Assembly: GCF_022829515.1 (NCBI RefSeq)
Contig: NZ_JAKSYL010000229.1
Coordinates: 1-64,000, forward strand
Direction of reading: 5' to 3'
Length of the DNA: 64,000 bases
DNA from: Methylobacterium sp. J-048
GTDB lineage: Bacteria > Pseudomonadota > Alphaproteobacteria > Rhizobiales > Beijerinckiaceae
This document shows, in pieces, positions 34,524 to 42,104 of the stretch. How positions within the stretch are numbered: the stretch's first letter is position 1; every line of letters starts with the position of its first letter. A program made the position numbers and the translations under genes. The notes beneath the pieces were generated by a model. The model saw nothing but the letters and a program-made list of their open reading frames with translations, was not told the DNA's origin and did no database searches.

Positions 34524-35234
34524 ATGGATGATCCGAAAAACATCTTCGTGCTGACCGGGGCCGGCGTGTCGGCCGAGAGCGGGCTCGGCACGTTCCGGGA
34601 CCGCGGCGGGATCTGGGCGCGGTTCGACCCGATGAAGCTCGCCACCCCGGAGGCCTATGCGGCCGATCCCGACACCGTGCTCGATTTCTACGACCATCGC
34701 CGCCGGGGCGTGGTCGCGGCCGCGCCCAACGCCGCGCATGCCGCCCTGGCCCGGGCCGAGGCGCGGCTAGCCGAACGGGGCGGCCGGCTGTTCCTGTGCA
34801 CGCAGAACGTCGACGACCTGCACGAGCGGGCCGGCTCGCGCGCGGTCGTCCACATGCACGGCGAGTTGCTCAAGGCCCGCTGCACCGCCTGCGAGGCGGT
34901 CACGCCGTGGCGCGACGACCTGAACAGGGCCTCAGCTTGCCCGGCCTGCGGGATCGGGGGCCGGATGCGGCCGGACGTGGTCTGGTTCGGCGAGATGCCG
35001 ATGCATCTCGCCGCGATCGAGGACGCGCTCGCCGCCGCCGACCTGTTCGTGGCGGTGGGGACCTCGGGAGCGGTCTATCCGGCGGCGGGCTATGTCCGGC
35101 AGGCCCGAGCCCTCGGAATTTCCACCTGCGAAATCAACCTGGAGCCCTCGGACAACGCCGACGCGTTCGACGATGCCCGCTACGGGCCGGCGAGCACGGC
35201 GCTGACAGGCTTTCTCGCCGACCTCGGCCTGTGA
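34524..35234 (+). CDS. cobB: Sir2-family NAD-dependent protein deacylase
   Basis: 236 residues of class III sirtuin type. The NAD loop is TGAGVSAESGLGTFRDRGG (11-29), the second motif TQNVDDLHERAG (93-104), and the catalytic His is in HMHGE (His112). The zinc site is CTACEAV and CPACG. Tyr56 and Arg59 in FYDHRRR are the Tyr-x-x-Arg pair associated with desuccinylase activity, so it may remove succinyl or malonyl groups as well as acetyl. GGGG lies about 10 bases before the ATG. Divergent from the isochorismatase gene. Confidence 0.95.
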   Translation: MDDPKNIFVLTGAGVSAESGLGTFRDRGGIWARFDPMKLATPEAYAADPDTVLDFYDHRRRGVVAAAPNAAHAALARAEARLAERGGRLFLCTQNVDDLHERAGSRAVVHMHGELLKARCTACEAVTPWRDDLNRASACPACGIGGRMRPDVVWFGEMPMHLAAIEDALAAADLFVAVGTSGAVYPAAGYVRQARALGISTCEINLEPSDNADAFDDARYGPASTALTGFLADLGL

Positions 35235-35453
35235 CGCCCGAGCGGATCGCAACGCCTTGCCGGCGAAGGGCTTTTCGATTCGCGGCCGGGTTCCCCGGGG
35301 CAGGACCAAAATCTTAAATGACGCGAATCACATCCGCGCGAGCTGTCAAGAACTGGTCGGGCCGTTGCCCACCGGTTACAACGGTCAAGCTCGGGTTCGG
35401 CGTCGCGGCCCGCCCGGGCGTTCGTTGAAGCCACAAGGGGAAGACGAAGACCC

Positions 35454-35678
35454 ATGCAGCACTTCACCGTAACCGACCGCGAGCGCGACACCGTCCTGGC
35501 GGCTCTGCGCTATTACCAGTTCTACCGGATGCAGGGTCATCCGTTCGACCCCCGCCAGGACCACCTGATCGACACCATCGCGGGAAGGGCCGGGGATGCC
35601 CTGGACCTCACCGAGATCGACGATCTCTGCGCCGGCCTGAACGGCAACCCCCACGCACTCGCCGCCGCGGCCGCCTGA
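35454..35678 (+). CDS. Small conserved hypothetical protein
   Basis: 74 residues, acidic and soluble, predicted helical, with normal codon use: QHFTVTDRERDTVLAALRYY, then an aromatic YQFYRMQGHPFDP stretch, LIDTIAG and a final Ala run. AAGGGGAAG lies about 12 bases upstream of the ATG. I do not recognise the family. It stands alone after the Sir2 gene (219 bases) and before a palindromic repeat region. Confidence 0.7.
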   Translation: MQHFTVTDRERDTVLAALRYYQFYRMQGHPFDPRQDHLIDTIAGRAGDALDLTEIDDLCAGLNGNPHALAAAAA

Positions 35679-35876
35679 GGCCGCAGCGCGGGGCGGGCTT
35701 CGCGCCGCCCCGACCGCCGGGGATAGACCCCTTCGAGACGAGCGAAACCGCCGCCGGAGGGAGCACGATCCCCGTCTGCGTTTTGCAGCTTCCGTCTGGG
35801 AGGCGACGCCCCGCCGGACGCCGATGCTCAGTTTTAGTCCCCTGGGCGGAAGAATGATCCGAGCCGCCCCGCCCAG

Positions 35877-35987
35877 TCATCCCGGGGCCGCGCAGCGGAG
35901 CCCGGGATCCAGAGCCGCCGACGCGCCAAACCTTTGCACCGACAATGGTTCTGGATTCCGGGCTCGCCTACGGCGCCCCGGAATGAC
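35877..35987. repeat. 111-bp palindromic repeat, copy 1
   Basis: Starts GTCATCCCGGGGCCGCGCAG and ends CGCCCCGGAATGAC. The copy at 44398-44508 has the same length in reverse orientation; a half copy is at 51914-51942. The outer stems differ between ends (CGCAGCGGAGCCCGGGA versus TCCGGGCTCGCCTACGGCG), so each end forms its own pairing. It lies between the 74-residue gene and a minus-strand gene; the rest of 35679-36121 shows no gene. Confidence 0.9.
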
Positions 35988-36121
35988 GGTGCAGACTATC
36001 GCTTGGACGTGGCAGATCCCGAAACGATGGGTTTGCCGAAAGATGCAACTCAGAGCGATGTTTTAGCACGGTCACGGCGTCGGGCCCACGTGATCGACGG
36101 CCCGGTACCGCAACCGACGCC

Positions 36122-36520
36122 TCAGGGCGCCTTCTTCAGCTGACCCTCGGCGCGGGCCACGCCGGCCTCGCAAGCGGCGGCGTCACCCTTGGAATCGGCG
36201 GTCCGCGCCTCGTCCAGCGCGACCTTGGCCTGCTGGGCGGCGTCGGCGCCTTCGCCGGCCTGGGCCGACTTCTCCGGGGGCGCCTGGGGGGATTCGTTTG
36301 CGCGCTGGCCCTCGGTGCCGGTCACGCCCTCACCGCTGCGCTTGGCCGCGTTGCCCTGGCCGCTGGTCGAGGCCGAGATCGAGGCGGTCGCCTCCGAGGT
36401 CACCCGCTTCGACAGGGCGTCGATCTTGTCCGAGCACGGGGAGGCGAGGACCGGGGCCGCCGTCAGGATCAGGGCCAGGGGCACGGTGACGGAAACCGTG
36501 AAGGCGGCGGGACGCATCAT
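36122..36520 (-). CDS. Small exported Ala/Gln/Ser-rich protein
   Basis: 132 residues with a signal peptide (RPAAFTVSVTVPLALILTAA, cleavage after VLA near residue 26). The mature protein starts with Cys (SPCSDKIDALSKR) and has one more Cys (AAACEAGV), a likely disulfide, and otherwise a low-complexity helical region. MMRPAAF allows either of two adjacent Met codons as the start. No function is assigned; it precedes the IorB-like gene on the same strand without overlap. Confidence 0.72.
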   Translation of the reverse strand: MMRPAAFTVSVTVPLALILTAAPVLASPCSDKIDALSKRVTSEATASISASTSGQGNAAKRSGEGVTGTEGQRANESPQAPPEKSAQAGEGADAAQQAKVALDEARTADSKGDAAACEAGVARAEGQLKKAP

Positions 36521-36595
36521 CGGGTCGAACTCTTTCGTGGCGGGGGGCCGAGGATCAGGTCCCCGGTCCCCCAACGCGTCGCGATGCGGCGCGGT

Positions 36596-38941
36596 TCAGG
36601 CGCTGAGCTGGTCGCGGATCGGCAATTGCCGCACGCGCCGGCCGGTGGCGGCGAAGACCGCGTTGGCGATGGCGGGTGCCACCGGCGGCACGCCGGGCTC
36701 GCCGACGCCGCCGAGCGGCCCGTCATAGGAGCCGGTCGGCACCAGGTGCACGCGAACGACCTTCGGGGCGGCGTCGATCCGGATGATCTCGTAGCCGTCG
36801 AAGTTGTTCTGCACCGCCCGGCCCTGCTTGAAGGTGATCTCGGAGGTGAGGGCGAGCCCCATCCCCATGACCACGGCGCCTTCCATCTGCGACCGGATGC
36901 GCTCCGGGTTCACCTGCGGCCCGCAATCGACCGCGATGTCGATGGCGTGGACCTTCACCTGGCCCTTGTCGTCGACCTCCACCTCAGCCGCCACCGCCGT
37001 GTAGGTGACGAAGCTGTAATGGCCGGCGATGCCGAGGCCGCGGCCCTTGGGCATCTGCCGTCCCCAGCCGGCGCCCTGGGCGACGGCCTCGATCACGCCG
37101 CGCAGGCGGCCGGTATCGATCGGGTAGAGCTTCGGGTCCTCACCGTGGTTCCAGACGTCGCCGATCGAGGTCGGGTCGATCTTGCGGGCCGGGCCGATGA
37201 GATCCAGCAGGTACTCCTTCGGGTCGCGGCCGGCCGCGTGCGCCAGCTCCGACACGAAGGACTGGATCGCGAAGGCGTGCGGGATGTTCGAGACCGAGCG
37301 GAACCAGCCGATCCGGACATGGGCGGCGGCTTCCGGGTTCTCCATCCGGGCGTTGGGCAGGTTGAACGGCGTGTTCACCAGACCCATCCCGAGCTCGAAC
37401 GGCAGCTCGTGCTTCGGATCGGGCGCGAAGATCGACCCGATCGTCGGCGCCACCGAGCGGTGCAGCCAGGCCACCGGCATCCCCTTCTCGTCGAGGCCGG
37501 CCTCCAGGTGCTCCACCGAGATCGTGTGGTAGTAGCCGTGGTGGATGTCGTCCTCGCGGGTCCAGGCGAGCTTGACGGGCGCGCCGTCCACCGCCTGCGA
37601 GCAGAGCGCGGCCTCGACCACGTAGTCGGGCTTGGACTTGCGCCCGAAGCCGCCGCCGAGCAGCGTGACGTTCACCTTGACCTTGTCGTCGGGCAGCTTG
37701 AGCGCCTTCATCAGGCGGTCGTTGGCCGCCTGGGGGCCTTGCGTGCAGGCCCAGGCCTCGCAGAACCCGTCCTTGACCCGGGCCACGGCGGCCGGGGGCT
37801 CCATCGGCGACTGGGACAGGTGCGGCACGAAGTATTCGGCCTCGACCTTGGTCTTGGCCTTGGCCATCGCGCCGTCGACGTCGCCCTGGTTGCGCACCAC
37901 CTTGCCGGGCTTGCGCGCGGCGGCCTCCAGCTCCTTGCGGAACACGTCGGTGTCGTAGCCGGCGTTCGGGCCGTCATCCCAGGTGATCTTGAGCGCGTCG
38001 CGCGCCTTCAGGGCCGCCCAGGTATTTTTTGCGACGACCGCGACACCGCCGAGCGGCATGAACTCGCTCGGGATCTCGCCGCCGTCGATCTTGAAGATCT
38101 TGACGACGCCCGCGACCTTCCTGGCCTCGGTGTCGTCGTAGGACTTGACCTTGCCGCCGTAGACCGCCGGGCGGGCGACCACCGCGTACAGCATCCCGTC
38201 GAGCTTGGTGTCGAGGCCGTAGACGGCCCGGCCCGTGGTGATGTCGACGTTGTCGATCAGCCCGATCTTGCCGGTACCGATGTACCGGAAATCCTTCGGG
38301 TTCTTCAGCGTGACGTTCGTGGGCACCGGCAGCTCGGAGGCCGCCTGCGCCACGGCGCCGTAGCCGAGGCTGCGCTTCGACTTGGCGTGGGTGAGCGTGT
38401 GGTTGGAAGCCGTCACCTCGGAGGCCGGCACGCCCCATTGCTTGGCCGCAGCCTCGATCAGCATCAGCCGCGCGGCCGCGCCGGCATGGCGGAAATGCTG
38501 GAAGAAGTGGCGCAGCGAGCGCGAGCCGTCGGTGTCCTGATTGCCGAAGCGCTCCTCGTCGCCCCAGGCCTGGATCACCTTCACCTTCGGCCAGTCGGCC
38601 TCGAGTTCGTCGGCGACGGTGAGCGCCACGGAGGTGCGCACGCCCTGGCCCATGTCGGAGCGGTGGTTGGTCACCGTGACGGTGCCGTCCGGGGCGATCG
38701 ACACGAAAATCTTCGGGTCGTCGCGCCAGCCGTGCGGCATGCCGTCGGCGCCGAACTTCTGGGCCTTCTGCTCGGCGGTCTGGCCCTCGTCGGCGCGGGC
38801 GTCGCGCAGGGACAGGGCGAGCACCAGGGCGCCGGCGCCGCCGAGGATGCCGCGGCGGCTGACATTGGCGAGCACCGGCCGAGTGGTCGTGTCGGCGGTC
38901 GGTTGAGCGGCCAGTTCGGCCATCATCTGGGCCGAGATCAT
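36596..38941 (-). CDS. Molybdopterin-binding aldehyde/isoquinoline-type oxidoreductase, large subunit
   Basis: 781 residues, IorB/xanthine-dehydrogenase family. A twin-arginine leader (NVSRRGILGGAGALVL) indicates export with cofactor. Molybdopterin-binding loops include VTLLGGGFGRKSKPDYVVEA near the middle, and the catalytic Glu lies in LGGVGEPGVPP near the C-terminus. It pairs with the 2Fe-2S subunit gene immediately upstream (12-base gap). Substrate unknown: homologues oxidise N-heterocycles or aldehydes. A partner cytochrome subunit, often present in such operons, is not next to it. Confidence 0.94.
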   Translation of the reverse strand: MISAQMMAELAAQPTADTTTRPVLANVSRRGILGGAGALVLALSLRDARADEGQTAEQKAQKFGADGMPHGWRDDPKIFVSIAPDGTVTVTNHRSDMGQGVRTSVALTVADELEADWPKVKVIQAWGDEERFGNQDTDGSRSLRHFFQHFRHAGAAARLMLIEAAAKQWGVPASEVTASNHTLTHAKSKRSLGYGAVAQAASELPVPTNVTLKNPKDFRYIGTGKIGLIDNVDITTGRAVYGLDTKLDGMLYAVVARPAVYGGKVKSYDDTEARKVAGVVKIFKIDGGEIPSEFMPLGGVAVVAKNTWAALKARDALKITWDDGPNAGYDTDVFRKELEAAARKPGKVVRNQGDVDGAMAKAKTKVEAEYFVPHLSQSPMEPPAAVARVKDGFCEAWACTQGPQAANDRLMKALKLPDDKVKVNVTLLGGGFGRKSKPDYVVEAALCSQAVDGAPVKLAWTREDDIHHGYYHTISVEHLEAGLDEKGMPVAWLHRSVAPTIGSIFAPDPKHELPFELGMGLVNTPFNLPNARMENPEAAAHVRIGWFRSVSNIPHAFAIQSFVSELAHAAGRDPKEYLLDLIGPARKIDPTSIGDVWNHGEDPKLYPIDTGRLRGVIEAVAQGAGWGRQMPKGRGLGIAGHYSFVTYTAVAAEVEVDDKGQVKVHAIDIAVDCGPQVNPERIRSQMEGAVVMGMGLALTSEITFKQGRAVQNNFDGYEIIRIDAAPKVVRVHLVPTGSYDGPLGGVGEPGVPPVAPAIANAVFAATGRRVRQLPIRDQLSA

Positions 38942-38952
38942 TGGTTCTTGGA

Positions 38953-39432
38953 TCACAGGCGCTCTCCCTTGCCGGCGGGCGCCGTCTGGCCGGCGGCCTG
39001 ATGGATCGCCGCGCGGATGCGCGGATAGGTGCCGCAGCGGCAGATGTTGCCGCTCATCGTGTCGTCGATGTCCTGCTCGGACGGCTTCGGCGTGTCCTTG
39101 AGCAGCGCGGCGGCCTGCATGATCTGTCCGCACTGGCAGTAGCCGCACTGGGCGACGTTGAGGTCGCGCCACGCCACCTGCACCGGGTGGTTGCCGTCGG
39201 GCGACAGGCCCTCGATGGTCACGACCTCCTGGTCGGCGGCCGCCGAGATCGGCGTGATGCAGGCGCGGGTCGCCGCGCCGCCGAGATGGATCGTGCAGGC
39301 GCCGCACAGCGACACGCCGCAGCCGAACTTGGTTCCGGTGAGGCCCAGCTCGTCGCGCAGGTACCACAGCAGCGGCATGTCGGGATCGCCGTCGAAGCTG
39401 CGCGCAGCCCCGTTCACGGTGAGTTTGATCAT
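38953..39432 (-). CDS. Two-cluster (2Fe-2S) subunit of the IorAB-type oxidoreductase
   Basis: 159 residues. The plant-type ferredoxin domain has FGCGVSLCGACTIHLGG with a further Cys in TRACITP; the C-terminal helical domain has CGYCQCGQIMQ and ICRCGTYPRIRAAI for the second 2Fe-2S. This is the standard small subunit layout of molybdenum hydroxylases. The start at 39432 (MIKLTVNG) is chosen by homology. It passes electrons from the molybdenum site; being cytoplasmically folded, it is presumably co-exported with the Tat-tagged large subunit. Confidence 0.95.
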   Translation of the reverse strand: MIKLTVNGAARSFDGDPDMPLLWYLRDELGLTGTKFGCGVSLCGACTIHLGGAATRACITPISAAADQEVVTIEGLSPDGNHPVQVAWRDLNVAQCGYCQCGQIMQAAALLKDTPKPSEQDIDDTMSGNICRCGTYPRIRAAIHQAAGQTAPAGKGERL

Positions 39433-39694
39433 CGGTGTATCCTGTCTGGCGACGCCGGAACGGCGTTCAATCGGGCCCGGGCCGCATCGGGGGCGCCGAC
39501 CGGTCGTCTCGTCCACGCACCCGCTGATGGACGACAACCTGACGATCGGACCCTGGGGTTCAGAATGGGAGGATTCTAAGCTACGATTCCGGTCGTGCGC
39601 AACGCAAAGCGTCCGCGGCATGAGTCCGGAGGCCCGCGTCTGATACATGCTGCGTGTGGCGGCGCACATGTCGGCTTTTCGAACGACGGCCTCT
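39433..39694. other. Gap between the IorAB pair and the MFS gene
   Basis: This 262-base stretch holds the IorA leader. No open frame with normal codon use is present, and no hairpin stands out. It contains CGCAAAGCGTCCGC, which is also found at about 26627. Confidence 0.5.
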
Positions 39695-40924
39695 TCAGGG
39701 TCGCGTGTGCGGAAAGCCATGCTGCCGCGCCGTCCCGATGACGATCAGGGTCGGCACGAGCAGGGCGAGCAGAGCGGGCGCGAAGGCCGCGGTACCGACC
39801 CTGTCGAGCAACAGGCCGCCGACGATTCCGCCGCCCGCGATCGCCACGTTCCAGACCGTGACCAGCATCGCCTGCGCGATATCGGCCGCGTCACCGGACG
39901 CCTTGGCCAGCGCTGCCTGGAACAGGGTCGGCACGCCACCATAGGCGAGCCCCCAGATCGCGGCGGCGGCACAGATCGCTGCCGGATCGTCATTCCGGAG
40001 GCCGAAGATCAGCGTCGCGAGCCCGAACAGGCCGGCGCTGAGCAGCGTCAGCGCCCGCGCATGCCGGTCGATCAGGACGCCCACGACCCAGAGGCCGATC
40101 AGCGAGGCGGCGCCGAAGATCAGCAGCACCAGATCCGTCCGCTCGCTCATGCCGCCGACGGCGAGGAACGGCGCGACGTAGGTGTAGAGGATGTTGTGGG
40201 CCAGCACGAAGGCCAGCGTCACGAACAGCACCGGGCGCACGCCGGCCAGGGCGAAGACAGTGCGCAGGGCGTAGCGTCGGCCGCCCGGCTGGCCGGGGAA
40301 ATCCGGCACCGTGACCAGGACCCACGCGACGAGGATCAGCGTCAGCCCGCTCATCACGCCGAAACAGGCCCGCCAGCCGATCGCCGTGCCGAGGAAGGTG
40401 CCGGCGGGGATGCCCAGCGAGAGCGCCAGCGGGATGCCGACCATGGCGACCGCGATGGCGCGGCCCTTCTGGTGCTCCGGCACCATGCGGGCCGCGTACC
40501 CGACGAGCAGGGCCCAGAGCAGGCCGGCCGAGACGCCGGCGACGAGGCGCGCCGCCAGCGTCAGGGCGTAAGACGCCGATACCGCCGTGACGGTGTTGGC
40601 CACCGCGAAGCCGAGGATCGCGGCCAGCAGCAGCGTCCGGCGGCGCAGGCCCTGTGTCGCCGCCGTCAACGGGATCGCGGCGATCAGCGAGCCCAGTGCG
40701 TAGATCGTGACGAGCTGCCCGGCCAGGGATTCCGGCACCGCGAGGCCGGCGCCGATCTGCGGCAGCAGGCCGGCGGGCAGCGCCTCGGTCAGGATGGTGA
40801 TGAAGCCGGCCAGGGCCAGCGCCAGCAGCCCGGCCAGGGGAAGGCTGTTCGATTCGGTCGGATCGCTACTTCTGCCGGCAATAGATTGGCCGGGAAGGGT
40901 TCGGGGTTCCGTGGTCGCCGTCAT
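39695..40924 (-). CDS. MFS transporter, AraJ/sugar-efflux type
   Basis: 409 residues with about 12 hydrophobic segments. The N-half has the loop-2 signature LRRRTLLLAAILGFA and the cytosolic GYAARMVPEHQKGRAIAV; LGIPAGTFLGTAIGWRACFG corresponds to the motif seen in the DHA1 (AraJ/purine efflux) subgroup. The start at 40924 (MTATTEPR) has GGACAGG about 8 bases upstream; an in-frame ATG at 40984 is less likely. It is divergent from a LysR gene, a classic regulator-transporter pair. Probably exports a small hydrophobic or toxic metabolite. Confidence 0.9.
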   Translation of the reverse strand: MTATTEPRTLPGQSIAGRSSDPTESNSLPLAGLLALALAGFITILTEALPAGLLPQIGAGLAVPESLAGQLVTIYALGSLIAAIPLTAATQGLRRRTLLLAAILGFAVANTVTAVSASYALTLAARLVAGVSAGLLWALLVGYAARMVPEHQKGRAIAVAMVGIPLALSLGIPAGTFLGTAIGWRACFGVMSGLTLILVAWVLVTVPDFPGQPGGRRYALRTVFALAGVRPVLFVTLAFVLAHNILYTYVAPFLAVGGMSERTDLVLLIFGAASLIGLWVVGVLIDRHARALTLLSAGLFGLATLIFGLRNDDPAAICAAAAIWGLAYGGVPTLFQAALAKASGDAADIAQAMLVTVWNVAIAGGGIVGGLLLDRVGTAAFAPALLALLVPTLIVIGTARQHGFPHTRP

Positions 40925-41050
40925 CGCACACCTGTCCGATCGAGGCGATGCCCCTTCCGGGCGCGGCGCCAGAAGGCCGGTCACCGGCTCTGGTGGTGAC
41001 GATAGGATCGCTTGCCTGTCCCGATCATCAGGCTACAATTCTCGACATAT

Positions 41051-41066
41051 CGGACAAATTCGTCCG
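41051..41066. promoter_or_regulatory. Candidate LysR operator in the MFS/LysR divergent region
   Basis: CGGACAAATTCGTCCG is an almost perfect 16-bp palindrome (14 of 16 positions symmetric), centred 23 bases upstream of the LysR start. LysR regulators usually bind such interrupted palindromes near their own promoter, so it is a reasonable autoregulatory or MFS control site. Confidence 0.5.
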
Positions 41067-41081
41067 CAATCGGCTCGCACG

Positions 41082-41963
41082 ATGGATAGGCTCGGATCCC
41101 TGACCGCCTTCATGCAGGCCGCTGAGGCACGCAGCTTCACGGCGGCGGGCCGGCAGCTCGGCGTCTCCGCCTCGGCGGTCGGCAAGGCGGTGGCGCGCCT
41201 GGAGGAGCGGCTCGGCGTCCGGTTGTTCCACCGCTCGACCCGGGTGGTCACGCTGACCCCGGAAGGCGGGCAGTTCCTCGAACGCTGCCGGAAGATCCTC
41301 TGCGAGATCGAGCAGGCCGAGTTGGAATTGTCCCAGACGCGGGATGCGCCGCGCGGAAAACTGCGCGTGAGCCTGCCGATGGTCGGCCGCCTGATGGTGC
41401 CGACGCTCTCGGCCTTCATGGAAACCTGGCCGGAGATCGAGCTCGACCTCGATTTCACCGACCGGCTGGTCGACGTGATCGACGAGGGGTTCGATGCGGT
41501 GATCCGCACCGGCGAGGCGCGGGATTCGCGGCTGATGACCCGGGTGCTCGGCAGCTACGACCTCAAGCTGGTCGGCGCGCCCGCCTATTTCGCCGCGCAC
41601 GGAATCCCGGGCTCGCTCGGCGACCTCGCCGGGCACCGGTGCCTGCGCCATCGCTTCCCGACCACGGGCCGCCTGGAGGATTGGCTGCTGGGGGCGGGCG
41701 ACACGATCGACTTGCGGACCGCGGCGACCTCCAACACCATCGAGCCGCTGGTCTGCCTGGCCGAGCGCGGCCTCGGCATCGCCTGCCTGCCGGATTTCGC
41801 GGTCCGCGCGCAGATCGCGGCCGGGACGCTGATGAGCGTGATGGACGACGCGGTGCACCGCTGCGGCACCTTCCGCATTCTCTGGCCGTCGAGCCGTCAG
41901 CTCGCGCCGAAGATCCGCGTCTTCGTGGATTTCATGGCGGAGAACCTGTTCGCGCCGCCATGA
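41082..41963 (+). CDS. LysR-family transcriptional regulator
   Basis: 293 residues. The HTH_1 domain (1-60) is MDRLGSLTAFMQAAEARSF, TAAGRQLGVSASAVGKAVAR, LEERLGVRLFHRSTRVVTLT. The effector domain has the usual two lobes (KLRVSLPMVGRLMVPTL and GLGIACLPDFAVRAQIAAG). It is closest in style to the CrgA-like LysR group. Divergent from the MFS gene, which it most likely controls. A near-perfect palindrome lies 15-30 bases upstream. A multi-hairpin repeat begins eight bases after its stop. Confidence 0.94.
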   Translation: MDRLGSLTAFMQAAEARSFTAAGRQLGVSASAVGKAVARLEERLGVRLFHRSTRVVTLTPEGGQFLERCRKILCEIEQAELELSQTRDAPRGKLRVSLPMVGRLMVPTLSAFMETWPEIELDLDFTDRLVDVIDEGFDAVIRTGEARDSRLMTRVLGSYDLKLVGAPAYFAAHGIPGSLGDLAGHRCLRHRFPTTGRLEDWLLGAGDTIDLRTAATSNTIEPLVCLAERGLGIACLPDFAVRAQIAAGTLMSVMDDAVHRCGTFRILWPSSRQLAPKIRVFVDFMAENLFAPP

Positions 41964-41970
41964 CAATTCG

Positions 41971-42075
41971 GGTTTCAAAAGGGCTCAGCCCTTTTGCGAG
42001 TGCAGGGCAGAGCCCTGCAAGCCTCCGGGCTCCGCCCCGGAACCCCGCCAAAGGGCTGAGCCCTTTGGAAACCCG
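41971..42075 (+). repeat. Four-hairpin 3'-end repeat, copy 3
   Basis: Starts GGGTTTCAAAAGGGCTCAGC and ends AGCCCTTTGGAAACCC, so its ends are themselves inverted. Internal stems are AGGGCAGAGCCCT and CCGGGCTCCGCCCCGG. It lies between the converging LysR and kup genes, where it could terminate both. Confidence 0.9.
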
Positions 42076-42104
42076 TTGTTTCCTGTGTGCGATCAGGATC
42101 GCCC

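Noticed and set aside
36584..39001. An 805-codon plus-strand frame
   Set aside because: It lies antisense to the molybdopterin-binding subunit across its whole length. No family motif was recognised.
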